Part shown: positions 52,506 to 61,900 of the stretch, in pieces
Layout: each line of letters begins with the position of its first letter
Numbering within the stretch: the stretch's first letter is position 1
DNA from: Gammaproteobacteria bacterium
GTDB lineage: Bacteria; Pseudomonadota; Gammaproteobacteria; Pseudomonadales; Azotimanducaceae
Direction of reading: 5' to 3'
Length of the DNA stretch: 64,000 nucleotides
NCBI GenBank assembly: GCA_028821125.1
Contig: JAPPHD010000193.1
Span: forward strand, 1 to 64,000
Position numbers and translations under genes: made by a program
The notes under the pieces: model-generated
Seen by the model: the letters and a program-made list of their open reading frames with translations, nothing else
Databases searched by the model: none
What the model was told of the DNA's origin: nothing

Positions 52506-53575
52506 TTCAGCCGCTCCGTGCGCAGATAGCTCTTCTGCCGCTTGTAGGTTGCGCGGCGGTACAGCGGGAACTGCTCGAAATAGAGGCGGATCTTCCGCCA
52601 GCGCCCGTAGAGCCCAAGCGGCTCGTAGATCAGGAACAGGATCAGGATCAACCCGAAGATGCCCGGCTCCAGGCCCGGGATGTGCCCTATTTCGGGCGGA
52701 ACGGCATCCCTGAACATCGCGATTCCCTGGGGCAACAGGCCGATGAACATGGCGCCGAATATGACCCCGTGCATGGACCCGAGGCCACCGACCACAACCA
52801 TCAGCAGCAGTTGAATCGACATGATGATGGTGAACGCATCCGGCGCGAGGTAGCTGATCTTGTGGGCGAACAACCCGCCCGCGAGCCCGGTGAACCCGGC
52901 CGAAATCGCAAAGGCGAGGCTCTTGGTGTAGGCGAGATGGATGCCCATGCTCTCCGCCGAGGTCTCCGAGTCCCGCACCGCCACCATGGCCCGCCCGGTG
53001 GGGCTGCGCAGCCAGTTGAGCGCCGCGATCAGGCAGAAAAAGAGCACCGCGAGACACAGGTAATAGAAAGCAGTGGGGGTCGACAGGTCGATGAGAAACT
53101 CGGCCTTGGGCACGGCCAGGCCCCGGTAACCGCCGGTCACCGACTCCCAGTGCCCCAGCACCTGCTCGACGATCATGGCGAACGCCAGGGTGGCGACCGC
53201 CAGATAGATCCCGGTCATGCGCAGCGCCGGAATGCCGACGATGCCGCCCACCACCGCCGTCAGCCCGGTCGCCGCGGCCAGGGCCAGCGGCAGCGGCCAG
53301 CCATGGGAGAGAAGCCAGGCATGGGCATAGGCGCCGATGGCCAGAAAGGCCGCGTGGCCCAGGCTCACCTGGCCCGTGTAGCCCACCAGCAGCATCAGCC
53401 CGATGCCGGCTATGGCGTAGATGTACACCAGGGCCAACTCGCCGAGGTAGAACCGGCCCAGCACCAGGGGAGCGAGCAGCACGGCAAGCGCCAGCAGCCC
53501 GTACCACAACCACTGCCCCCGGTGCTCGAAGAGGTCGATGTCCTGGCCGTAGTGGACTTTGCGAATGAAACGCAC
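52502..53575 (-). CDS. livM: Liv-type ABC transporter permease LivM
   Basis: The 357-residue protein has about nine transmembrane helices and LivM hallmarks, YTGQVSLGHAAFLAIGAYAHA near its middle and AVRDSETSAESMGI in the ATPase-contact loop. Its GTG start lies 6 bp after livH, and its stop overlaps livG. It forms the channel with LivH. Confidence 0.92.
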   Translation of the reverse strand: MRFIRKVHYGQDIDLFEHRGQWLWYGLLALAVLLAPLVLGRFYLGELALVYIYAIAGIGLMLLVGYTGQVSLGHAAFLAIGAYAHAWLLSHGWPLPLALAAATGLTAVVGGIVGIPALRMTGIYLAVATLAFAMIVEQVLGHWESVTGGYRGLAVPKAEFLIDLSTPTAFYYLCLAVLFFCLIAALNWLRSPTGRAMVAVRDSETSAESMGIHLAYTKSLAFAISAGFTGLAGGLFAHKISYLAPDAFTIIMSIQLLLMVVVGGLGSMHGVIFGAMFIGLLPQGIAMFRDAVPPEIGHIPGLEPGIFGLILILFLIYEPLGLYGRWRKIRLYFEQFPLYRRATYKRQKSYLRTERLK

Positions 53576-53581
53576 GTCGCC

Positions 53582-54451
53582 TCAAACCTTCTTTTGCTGC
53601 ATCGTGGCGAACAGGCCTTCCGGCCGCACGATGAGCATGACCAGCAGCAGCACGTAAGCGCTCAGCTCCGAGAACCCCGGCCACAGGTAGCGCCCCGCAA
53701 ACTGCTCGACCAGCCCGATGAGCAGCCCGCCGATCAGCGCGCCCGGCAGGTTGCCGAAACCGCCGACGATGGCCGCGGCGAAGGCCTTGATGCCGATGAA
53801 GCCCATCAGGGGGTCGATCAGCGAGACCGGAGCCATCAGCACGCCGGCAAAGGCCGAGATGACCGCCGAGAGCGCCCAAACCAGGGAGAAGACGCGCTTG
53901 ACCGGAATGCCCACATAGAACGCCGCCAACTGGTTCTGGGACGCCGCCTGCATGGCGATGCCGAGGCGTGTGAACCGGAAAAACAGGTAGAGCAGCCCGC
54001 ACAGCACCAGGGTGCCGCCCATGATGACCACGTTCTCCGCACCGATCACAAGATTGTCCCATTGCCAGACGATGCCCACGTACGGCAGGTCGAGCGCCCG
54101 GGGCTCGTTGCCCCAGATGGCGCCCGCCACCGCACGCAGCGCGAATCCGAGTCCGATGGTGAGCATCAGCACCGCGAAGTGCGGTTCGCCGATCATGGGC
54201 CGCAGCAGAACCCGTTCGAGCAGGGCTCCCACGACAGCCATGACACCTATCGCGGCGAGCAGGCCCAGCGCAAAGGGCCAGTCAAGGAGGTTGATGAACA
54301 CGACCGCCATGAAGGCGCCGATCATCATGATGTCGCCCTGGGCGAAGTTGACCATCTCGGTGGCCTTGTAGATGAGCACGAAACCGAGCGCGATCAGGCC
54401 GTAGACACACCCTTGCGAAACGCCGCTGATCAGAAGCTGGACGACCTCCAC
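53582..54451 (-). CDS. livH: Liv-type ABC transporter permease LivH
   Basis: The 289-residue protein has about eight transmembrane helices and the LivH signatures QLLISGVSQGCVYGLIALGFVL, EMVNFAQGDIMMIGAF and FAAAIVGGFGNLPGALIGGLLIG. The start is GTG 54451. It heads the minus-strand operon livHMGF, acyl-CoA ligase, binding protein, and possibly larC, and diverges from the peroxiredoxin gene. Confidence 0.92.
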   Translation of the reverse strand: MEVVQLLISGVSQGCVYGLIALGFVLIYKATEMVNFAQGDIMMIGAFMAVVFINLLDWPFALGLLAAIGVMAVVGALLERVLLRPMIGEPHFAVLMLTIGLGFALRAVAGAIWGNEPRALDLPYVGIVWQWDNLVIGAENVVIMGGTLVLCGLLYLFFRFTRLGIAMQAASQNQLAAFYVGIPVKRVFSLVWALSAVISAFAGVLMAPVSLIDPLMGFIGIKAFAAAIVGGFGNLPGALIGGLLIGLVEQFAGRYLWPGFSELSAYVLLLVMLIVRPEGLFATMQQKKV

Positions 54452-54497
54452 TGGCAGACCTTACCCCGGCCGGGGCGCCTGGCCGTAATTGCCGCCC

Positions 54498-54511
54498 ACG
54501 TTGCGCAACGT
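54498..54511. promoter_or_regulatory. Perfect 14-bp palindrome between livH and peroxiredoxin
   Basis: ACGTTGCGCAACGT lies in the 148-bp divergent gap, 46 bp from livH and 88 bp from the peroxiredoxin start. It is a plausible operator for the Liv operon or both directions. Its cognate regulator is unknown. Confidence 0.4.
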
Positions 54512-54599
54512 TCTTCCCTGTCCCAGGACAAGCGGGGGAGTATCACATTTATCACCAAAGGGTGGTAGATTTGCGCCCTCCAACGACATTGGGACGATC

Positions 54600-55259
54600 A
54601 TGACGCTTCGCATCAATTCCACAGCGCCCGATTTCACCGCCGAGACCACCCAGGGAACCATCAGCTTCCACGACTGGATCGGCGACGGCTGGGCCATCCT
54701 GTTCTCGCATCCCAAGGATTTCACCCCGGTCTGCACCACCGAGCTCGGCTACATGGCCGGCCTCGCACCGGAATTCGCCAGCCGCAACTGCAAGGTGATC
54801 GGCCTGAGCGTCGACCCGGTTACCAACCACGCCGAGTGGTCGAAGGACATCGAGGAAACCCAGGGCCACGCGGTCAACTATCCGCTGATCGGCGATCCGG
54901 AACTCAACGTGGCCAAGCTCTACGACATGCTGCCGGCGGATGCGGGCGACACTTCCGAAGGCAGGACCCCGGTCGACAACGCCACGGTGCGTTCAGTGTT
55001 CGTGATCGGCCCGGACAAGACCGTCAAGGCCATGCTCACCTACCCCATGAGCACCGGCCGCAACTTCGACGAGGTGCTGCGGCTGCTCGATTCCTGCCAG
55101 CTCACCGCCAGGCACCAGGTGGCAACACCGGTGAACTGGCAGCACGGCGAAGATGTCATTATTGTGCCCGCGGTATCCGACGAGGCGGCCCGGGAGAAGT
55201 TCCCGGACGGCTGGCGGGCGCCGAAACCCTACCTGAGAATCGTGCCGCAGCCCGAATAG
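54600..55259 (+). CDS. 1-Cys peroxiredoxin (Prx6 type)
   Basis: The 219-residue protein has the peroxidatic motif PVCTTE (C45) in FSHPKDFTPVCTTELG, and the long C-terminal dimerisation region with PVNWQHGEDVIIVPAVSDE typical of the Prx6 branch. It reduces hydrogen peroxide and organic or lipid hydroperoxides. Other cysteines exist, but none is placed like a resolving Cys. ATG 54600 fits the family start. It may protect against peroxides formed near the oxygenase- and flavin-enzyme-rich metabolism of this region. Confidence 0.92.
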   Translation: MTLRINSTAPDFTAETTQGTISFHDWIGDGWAILFSHPKDFTPVCTTELGYMAGLAPEFASRNCKVIGLSVDPVTNHAEWSKDIEETQGHAVNYPLIGDPELNVAKLYDMLPADAGDTSEGRTPVDNATVRSVFVIGPDKTVKAMLTYPMSTGRNFDEVLRLLDSCQLTARHQVATPVNWQHGEDVIIVPAVSDEAAREKFPDGWRAPKPYLRIVPQPE

Positions 55260-55288
55260 GTTCCCCATTGCTCCGGCCGCGGTAGTTC

Positions 55289-56566
55289 ATGCATGAACAG
55301 GTGCGGCCACACGGCATGAACGGGCCTGGAGCAGGCTCCGGGCGCCTTGCCGCGCTCGGGCCGGGCATCCTCTACGCCGCGGCCGCCATCGGCGTTTCCC
55401 ACGTGGTTCAGTCCACCCGGGCCGGCGCCATCTACGGGCTGGCCATGATCGCGCTGATCGCGGTGGTGGGCATCGTCAAGTACCCCGCGATCCGGTTCGG
55501 CAGCCAGTACACCGCCGCCACCGGCAGGAGCCTGCCCGAAAACTACGTCGACCAGGGCTGGTGGGCGGTATCCCTGTACCTCATCACGCAGCTTGTGTCC
55601 GTCTGGTTCGTGCTGGCCGCCATCGCCGTCACGACCGCCGGGCTGGTGCTGACCGTTTTCGACCTGACGATGAGTGCCGTCGCGATGACCGGCTGGCTCA
55701 TGGCCGGCACGGCGCTCCTGCTTACTGTCGGCCATTATCGGTGGCTCGAGCGCGTCGGCATGGCGCTGGTCTTCGTCCTGGTGATCATGGTCGTGGTTGC
55801 GGCGGGCGCCTCCATTGCGCTGATCGACTGGAAACCCTCCGAGTTCGCGGTCGGGCGCCTGGACATCCCCCTGTTGATGTTCGTGGTCGCCATGGCCGGC
55901 TGGCTGCCGACGCCGGTGGACGCCTCCATTCTCAATTCCGTGTGGACAAGCGCCAAGCTGAAGGCCTCGGGCCAGCGGATCTCGAACACGGCCGCCCGTT
56001 TCGACTTCAACCTGGGCTACGTGACCGCGATGGTGCTTGCCGTCGGTTTCCTGCTGCTCGGCGTCGCCGTCATGCACGGGCCCGGTATCGCTCCGAAGGA
56101 CTCGCCCCCGGAATTCGCCGCCCAGGTCATCGCGCTCTTTACCGAAACCATCGGCGGCTGGAGTTTCTACCTGATCGGTGCTGCCGCCGTCGCGGCGATG
56201 TTCTCCACCCTGCTCGCCGCCATGGACGGCTACCCGCGCCAGTTCGCCTATGCGTTCTCACGGCTGAGTGGAACCGACATCCCTGCCTGGTTCGTCCCGG
56301 TACTCGTCTGGGCCTGCGGCCTGGGCTCATTCGCGTTGCTGGCGACGCTGCTGACCTCGTTCACCCGCTTCATCGACCTGGTCACGACCCTGGGGTTCGT
56401 CATGGCGCCCATATACGCCTTTCTCAATCACCGCGCCATGGCCGGCGCGGAAGTGCCGGAGGCTTACCGGCCATCGCGCGGGCTCAGGCTCTGGAGCCTC
56501 GGGAGCCTCGTCATTCTCACCGCGGCCAGCATCGTTTATCTGGTCGTCCGTTTCGCCCGGGGTTGA
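55289..56566 (+). CDS. Nramp-like divalent-metal-transporter family protein
   Basis: The 425-residue protein has about eleven transmembrane helices of the Nramp/LeuT fold. TM1 reads GPGILYAAAAIGVSHVVQSTRAG, so the metal-binding DPGN of true Nramp transporters is absent, and TM6 (AMAGWLPTPVDASI) lacks the usual MPH. It therefore belongs to a divergent Nramp-related group with unproven metal transport. ATG 55289 is used; ATG 55316 is possible. It follows the peroxiredoxin gene by 29 bp. Confidence 0.85.
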   Translation: MHEQVRPHGMNGPGAGSGRLAALGPGILYAAAAIGVSHVVQSTRAGAIYGLAMIALIAVVGIVKYPAIRFGSQYTAATGRSLPENYVDQGWWAVSLYLITQLVSVWFVLAAIAVTTAGLVLTVFDLTMSAVAMTGWLMAGTALLLTVGHYRWLERVGMALVFVLVIMVVVAAGASIALIDWKPSEFAVGRLDIPLLMFVVAMAGWLPTPVDASILNSVWTSAKLKASGQRISNTAARFDFNLGYVTAMVLAVGFLLLGVAVMHGPGIAPKDSPPEFAAQVIALFTETIGGWSFYLIGAAAVAAMFSTLLAAMDGYPRQFAYAFSRLSGTDIPAWFVPVLVWACGLGSFALLATLLTSFTRFIDLVTTLGFVMAPIYAFLNHRAMAGAEVPEAYRPSRGLRLWSLGSLVILTAASIVYLVVRFARG

Positions 56567-56698
56567 TATCGCCTGCCGGGCATCGCGCCGCGTTTCCATT
56601 CCATTTTCATTCCACATTTGCTGTGAACTGACTACAGCATTGCCCCTTAGCATTGAACTCAACCGATTACAGGCGCACCTGTTGCCAAGGTGGATGAC

Positions 56699-56830
56699 GT
56701 GAACGGAATCAACATGAACGGAATCGACATGAACGAGAGTGACGCGCCCCTGACGGCGAACGAAACCGCGCTACTCCTCGGCGCTTTCGCCACGCTGGCA
56801 GTGAGCATGCTCTCGTTTCTCGCCCTGTAA
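56699..56830 (+). CDS. Candidate 43-residue membrane miniprotein
   Basis: GTG 56699 is preceded by AAGGTGG at 5-bp spacing and opens a frame to TAA 56828-56830. The product has a hydrophilic start with a duplicated pentad (NGINM, NGIDM) and one hydrophobic helix (ALLLGAFATLAVSMLSFLAL) at its C-terminal end. A strong terminator follows 49 bp later, and an inverted repeat TGCTGT-N9-ACAGCA (56619-56639) lies upstream. Together these make a real small gene plausible, but there is no homology evidence. Confidence 0.5.
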   Translation: MNGINMNGIDMNESDAPLTANETALLLGAFATLAVSMLSFLAL

Positions 56831-56879
56831 CCGGTCAATCCCAACTCTCCGTAGAGACCTTGTGATGACCTATCTGGCC

Positions 56880-56905
56880 AACCCCGCGTAAGCGGGGTTT
56901 TTTTT
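56880..56905 (+). terminator. Rho-independent terminator
   Basis: AACCCCGC and GCGGGGTT form an 8-bp stem around GTAA, followed by a run of T. It ends a plus-strand transcript, most likely that of the miniprotein or of the Nramp-like gene. Confidence 0.92.
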
Positions 56906-57052
56906 GGCCTGCACCCGCGCCCGGAACGGAAGGCAACCGGGCGACTTCCCATAGACCCCTGCCCGCCCTTGCAGTGGCCGGCATCCGGTAGGACACTTGC
57001 GTTGCAACCCGCAAACGCCTGCACGGCCAAAGCCTGATGGGAGGTTACCCAC

Positions 57053-57472
57053 ATGAAATACCTGCACACCATGGTTCGCGTCACCGATATCGACGAATCC
57101 CTGGACTTCTACTGCAACAAGCTCGGGCTCGAAGAACTGGACCGGTACGTCAATGAGGGCGGCCGCTTCACGCTGGTCTTTCTGGCCGCACCGGGCAACG
57201 AGTCCGCACAGGTCGAACTCACCTGGAACTGGGACCCTGAGGAATTGTCCGGCGGGCGCAATTTCGGGCATCTCGCCTACGAGGTGGACGACATCTACGC
57301 GAAGTGCCGGCACCTCATGGACTCGGGTGTGACCATCAACCGCCCGCCACGCGACGGACGCATGGCATTCGTCCGTTCGCCGGACGGTGTGTCCGTGGAA
57401 CTCCTGCAGCGCGGCGAGGCGCTGCCGCCCGCGGATCCCTGGAAAGACATGGGAAACACCGGCGTCTGGTAG
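57053..57472 (+). CDS. gloA: Glyoxalase I (lactoylglutathione lyase)
   Basis: The 139-residue VOC protein has all four metal ligands of bacterial GloA: H5 (YLHTMVRV), E55 (VELTWNW), H73 (FGHLAYEV) and E116 (VSVELLQR). It isomerises the methylglyoxal-glutathione hemithioacetal to lactoylglutathione in the cytoplasm. The short sequence without the plant/human insertion suits a nickel-type enzyme. The gene stands alone on the plus strand. Confidence 0.93.
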   Translation: MKYLHTMVRVTDIDESLDFYCNKLGLEELDRYVNEGGRFTLVFLAAPGNESAQVELTWNWDPEELSGGRNFGHLAYEVDDIYAKCRHLMDSGVTINRPPRDGRMAFVRSPDGVSVELLQRGEALPPADPWKDMGNTGVW

Positions 57473-57757
57473 CGTCTTCGCGTGCCGTTCAGAGTACCGA
57501 ACGCCCACGCCCCATACCCATCCCCGGAGCCGGAACGAGGCAACTGTTCCGCCGTACGGTGGCTCTGCCCGCCACGATGTGTTACTTTTCGTAGCACTTG
57601 CTTCATTTTCACCCCGACTGGCGGGTCGCCCGAAATGCCTGTAAACGGCCGGCCCGCGAAACCAGAACCCCCGATGCGCGGAATAGGTTGTCAATTGAGT
57701 AAAGTTCACACCCGTTCGCCGCAATCTCCCCAGGGCGGGGCATCGCCCCGGTAGGCC

Positions 57758-58936
57758 ATGCGCCGAACGTACATAACCGCGTTGGCCATCGCCTTCGCTA
57801 TCGGCATCTGGCTGCTTTCCGGGCAGATCGGCTCCGAGGATCCGCCGCCCAAGCCTACTCCCGCCGAACTGGCAAAACAGCGGGCTGCCATGTCCCAGGA
57901 CCGTCCCGCGACCCGCGTACGCGCCCGGGTCATTCACGCCACACCGCAGTTTCGGCAACTGCGGGTACGGGGCAAGACGGAAAACAAGCGAACGGTGCAG
58001 GTGCGCGCCGAATTGACCGGGACCATCGTGCAGCGGCCGGTGGAGCGCGGCTCGCGGGTAACGGTCGGCGACCTGCTCTGCCGCATCTCCATCGAAGACC
58101 GGGAGGCAGGCCTAAAGCAGGCGACCGAGGCGCTCAACCAGGCGCGCCTCGAATACGACGGCAGTCTCGAACTGCGGGAGCGGGGGCTGCTGTCCGAGAC
58201 TGCCATTGCCCAGGCCAGCGCCTGGCTGGCCACCGCGGAAGCGGAACTGAAGCGCAGCGAACTGGACTTCGCCAGAACGCACATCGAGGCACCGTTCAAC
58301 GGCATCGTCGAAGACGTCCATCTGGAAGTCGGCGACTATGTGAATCCCGGTTCCCCCTGCGCCACCATCGTCGATCTCGACCCGATGCTGCTCGTCGGCC
58401 GCATCTCCGAATCCGACGTCCAGCGCGTGACCGTCGGGCAGCAGGCCCGGGGGACGCTGAGCGACGGGCGGCAGGTTGCGGGGGCGATCAGCTTCGTGGG
58501 CCAGCAGAGCGACCCGGACACCCGAACCTATCGAATCGAAATACCCATTCCCAATCCCGCCTACGACTTGCGCAGCGGCATCACCACCGAGATTTCGGTT
58601 CCCGTCGCAGAGATTCAGGCGCAACACATAAGCCCGGCCCTGTTTGCGCTGGACGACGCGGGGGTCATCGGCGTTCGCACGATCGGGGACGATGGCCGCG
58701 TCCGGTTTTATCCGGTGGACATCGTCCGGGAAGACGCTGCCGGGGTCTGGGTGTCCGGCCTGCCTCCCGTGGCGACGCTGATCACCGTCGGGCAGGAACT
58801 GGTTGTCCCCGGAGAATACGTCGAGGTCGACTTCGAGCATGCCTTGGAGATGCCCGCCGCGGCGCCGACCTCCACGACCCCCGGCAGCGAACCTGAATCC
58901 TCCCATACCCCCGCGCATCAGCCCGCCAGCGCATGA
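57758..58936 (+). CDS. RND efflux membrane-fusion (periplasmic adaptor) protein
   Basis: The 392-residue protein has an N-terminal membrane anchor (residues about 6-22), a lipoyl-type hybrid motif (VQVRAELTGTIVQRPVERGSRVTVGDLLCRI; then FARTHIEAPFNGIVEDVHLEVGDYV), a helical hairpin between, and beta-barrel and membrane-proximal domains. It bridges the RND pump to an outer-membrane channel, which is not encoded here. The stop overlaps the pump start by 4 bp. Confidence 0.92.
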   Translation: MRRTYITALAIAFAIGIWLLSGQIGSEDPPPKPTPAELAKQRAAMSQDRPATRVRARVIHATPQFRQLRVRGKTENKRTVQVRAELTGTIVQRPVERGSRVTVGDLLCRISIEDREAGLKQATEALNQARLEYDGSLELRERGLLSETAIAQASAWLATAEAELKRSELDFARTHIEAPFNGIVEDVHLEVGDYVNPGSPCATIVDLDPMLLVGRISESDVQRVTVGQQARGTLSDGRQVAGAISFVGQQSDPDTRTYRIEIPIPNPAYDLRSGITTEISVPVAEIQAQHISPALFALDDAGVIGVRTIGDDGRVRFYPVDIVREDAAGVWVSGLPPVATLITVGQELVVPGEYVEVDFEHALEMPAAAPTSTTPGSEPESSHTPAHQPASA

Positions 58937-61900
58937 ACGCGATCATCGACGCGGCCATAAACCGCTACAAGACCACCCTCATGGTCATGTTCATGGTGGT
59001 GGTGGCTGGCCTGCTGGCCCGCAACGCCATTCCCGTCGCCAACGAGCCGGACATCCAGGTTCCCTTCTACGTCGTAACCGTCATACACGAAGGAATCACG
59101 CCGGAGGATGCCGAACGGTTGCTGGTCATGCCCCTGGAGGTCGAGCTGCGCAACGTCGAGGGCATCGATGAGCTGACGTCGTTTGCATCGGAAGGGGCGG
59201 CAACGGTGATGATCGAGTTCGATGCCGAGTACGACCTCGATCGCGCGCTCCAGGACGTCCGGGAAGCCGTGGACAGCGCCAGGCCCGAGATGCCGGGCAC
59301 CATCGAGGAACCCATCATCCGCGAGACGAGCACCGACGATTTCCCGATTCTCCAGGTCAATATCGTGGGCGAAGACGTACCTGAACGGGTGCTCTACGAC
59401 CTTGCGATCGAACTCAAGGACCGTATAGAGATCATTCCCGAAGTGCTCGACGCCGAGATGCAGGGTCACCGCGAGGAAGTGCTCGAAGCGGTCATCGACC
59501 CCAACGCCCTGGAAGCCTACCGGATCGCCAACGACGAACTGATCAACACCATCGTGCGCAACAACCGGCTGATTCCCGCGGGCAGCCTGGACACGGGCCA
59601 GGGGCGGTTCTCCGTCAAGGTACCGAGCGTGATCGAGGAAGCCCGCGACGTGTTCGACCTGCCGGTGCGGGTGAAGGACGATACCGTGATCACCCTCGGC
59701 GACGTAGCAACCGTGCGCCGCACCTTCAAGGACCGGACCTGCTATGCCCGCGTGAACGGCGAGGCAGCCATCTCCCTGAACATCGTCAAGCGCGCCAACG
59801 CCAACATCGTCGACACGATCGATTCCGTGAAGCGCACGGTCGACCGCTTCCGGCCCAGCCTGCCCGGCAGGGTGACCATCTTCTATTCGCAGGACCAGGC
59901 GCCCTGGGCACTGCAGCAGGTAACCGAACTGCAGGGAAACATCTTCACGGCGCTGGCTCTGGTGATGATCGTCGTGGTGGCGGCCATGGGGTTCCGTAGC
60001 GGCGCTATCGTCGGGCTCGGCATTCCCGTCTCCTTCCTGTTCTCGATGATCCTGCTCTACCTGCTCGGGTACACGTTCAACTTCATGGTCATGTTCGGCA
60101 TGCTGCTCGGGCTCGGCATGCTGATCGACGGGGCCATCGTCGTCACCGAGTACGCCGACCGCAAGATGGTCGAGGGCTTCGACCGGCGCAGCGCCTATGC
60201 GCTGGCCGCCAAACGCATGCTCTGGCCGGTGACCGCCTCGACCGCGACCACGCTCGCCGCATTCACCCCGCTCATGTTCTGGCCCGGCGTGCCCGGACAG
60301 TTCATGCGCTACCTGCCGGTGACCGTTTTTACCGTCCTGACCGGGTCGCTGCTGTACGCGCTGGTGTTCGGGCCGGTACTGGGGGCCCTGTTCGACCGTC
60401 CGGGCGCCAGGGACGCGCGCTCGGTGGAAACGCTGAAGCAACTGGAGGAAGGCGACCCCACCAGCATGCGCTCGATCACCGGGCTGTATGCCCGGATTCT
60501 CGCCGTGGCGGCCCGGCACGCATGGCTTACCCTTTCCCTGGCCCTGGCCATCGTCTCCGGCACTTTCTGGGCATACGGCGAGTTCGGCAAGGGGCTCACC
60601 TTCTTCTCCGATACGGAGGGCAAGTGGGCCATCGTCACCGTACGGGCGCGGGGCAACCTGGCCGCCGAAGAGATCAACACCCTGGTCACCGAGGTGGAAG
60701 AGCAGATCCTGCAGATTCGCGGCATCCTCGATGTCAATACCCAGACATCGTTCACCAGCACCGCCTCGCCCTTCGGCGGCGGCGGGTCCGACATCGTCGG
60801 CCGGCACTTCATCGAACTGCACGACGAGAACGAAAGGGACAAGAAGTCCACGGAAATCCTGGAGGAAATCCGCACGCGCACCGAGGGCCTCTCGGGCATC
60901 GCCGTGGAAGCCCGGCAGATGGAACAGGGCCCGCCCCAGGGCAAGCCGATCGAGATTGAATTCGCCTCCCACGACAAGTCGCTGCTCGAACCCGCGGTCG
61001 AAGCGGTACTGGACCACATGGAACGGCACGTGGAGGGGCTGCGCGATATCGAAGACACGCGCTTCCTGCCCGGAATCGAGTGGAAACTCATCGTCGACAG
61101 GGCGCAGGCCGCCCTCTACGGCGCCGATGTTTCCCAGGTCGGCGTGGCCGTTCAACTGGTCACCAACGGGGTGAAGGTCGGGGAGTACCGGCCCGACAAA
61201 TCCGACGACGCGGTGGATATCCGGGTGCGCTACCCGCTGGAGGCCCGGGGCCTGAGCATGCTGGACGAGTTGAAGGTCAGTACCGTCGAGGGCCTGGTGC
61301 CCATATCCAACTTCGTGCGGCGGGAGGCCGTGCCGAATGTGGATACCATCCAGCGCTCCAACGGCGTACCGGTGAAATACATTCGCGCCGATGTCGCACC
61401 CGGCGTGCTGGCGGACAACAAGGTAAAGGAAATCGAATCGTGGCTGGCGAGCGAAACCTTCGACCCGCGGCTCAGGATCCAGTTCCGCGGCACCAACGAG
61501 GATCAGCAGGACTCCATCGACTTCATATCGGTGGCTTTCAGCCTGTCGCTCCTGCTCATGTTCGTGCTGCTGGTCACGCAGTTCAACAGCTTCTACCAGT
61601 CCCTGCTCATCCTGTTTGCCGTGGTCCTCTCCACCGCCGGCGTCCTGCTCGGTTTGCTGGTGTTGTCCCAGCCGTTCAGCGCGGTGCTGACCGGAATCGG
61701 TGTGGTGGCGCTGGCCGGCATCGTCGTGAACAACAACATCGTGCTGATCGACACCTACAACCATCTGCGTCGGGAACATCCCGAACTCGACTACATTGCC
61801 GTAATCGTGCGCACGGGCGCGCAGCGCCTGCGCCCGGTCACCCTGACCACGCTTACCACCGTCTTCGGCCTGCTGCCCCTGGCAAGCAACTTCAGCATCG

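Noticed and set aside
57579..57597. Operator or terminator GTGTTAC-TTTTC-GTAGCAC before the RND operon
   Set aside because: Only 7-bp arms with one mismatch, about 160 bp from the next gene, and no T-run; not distinguishable from chance.
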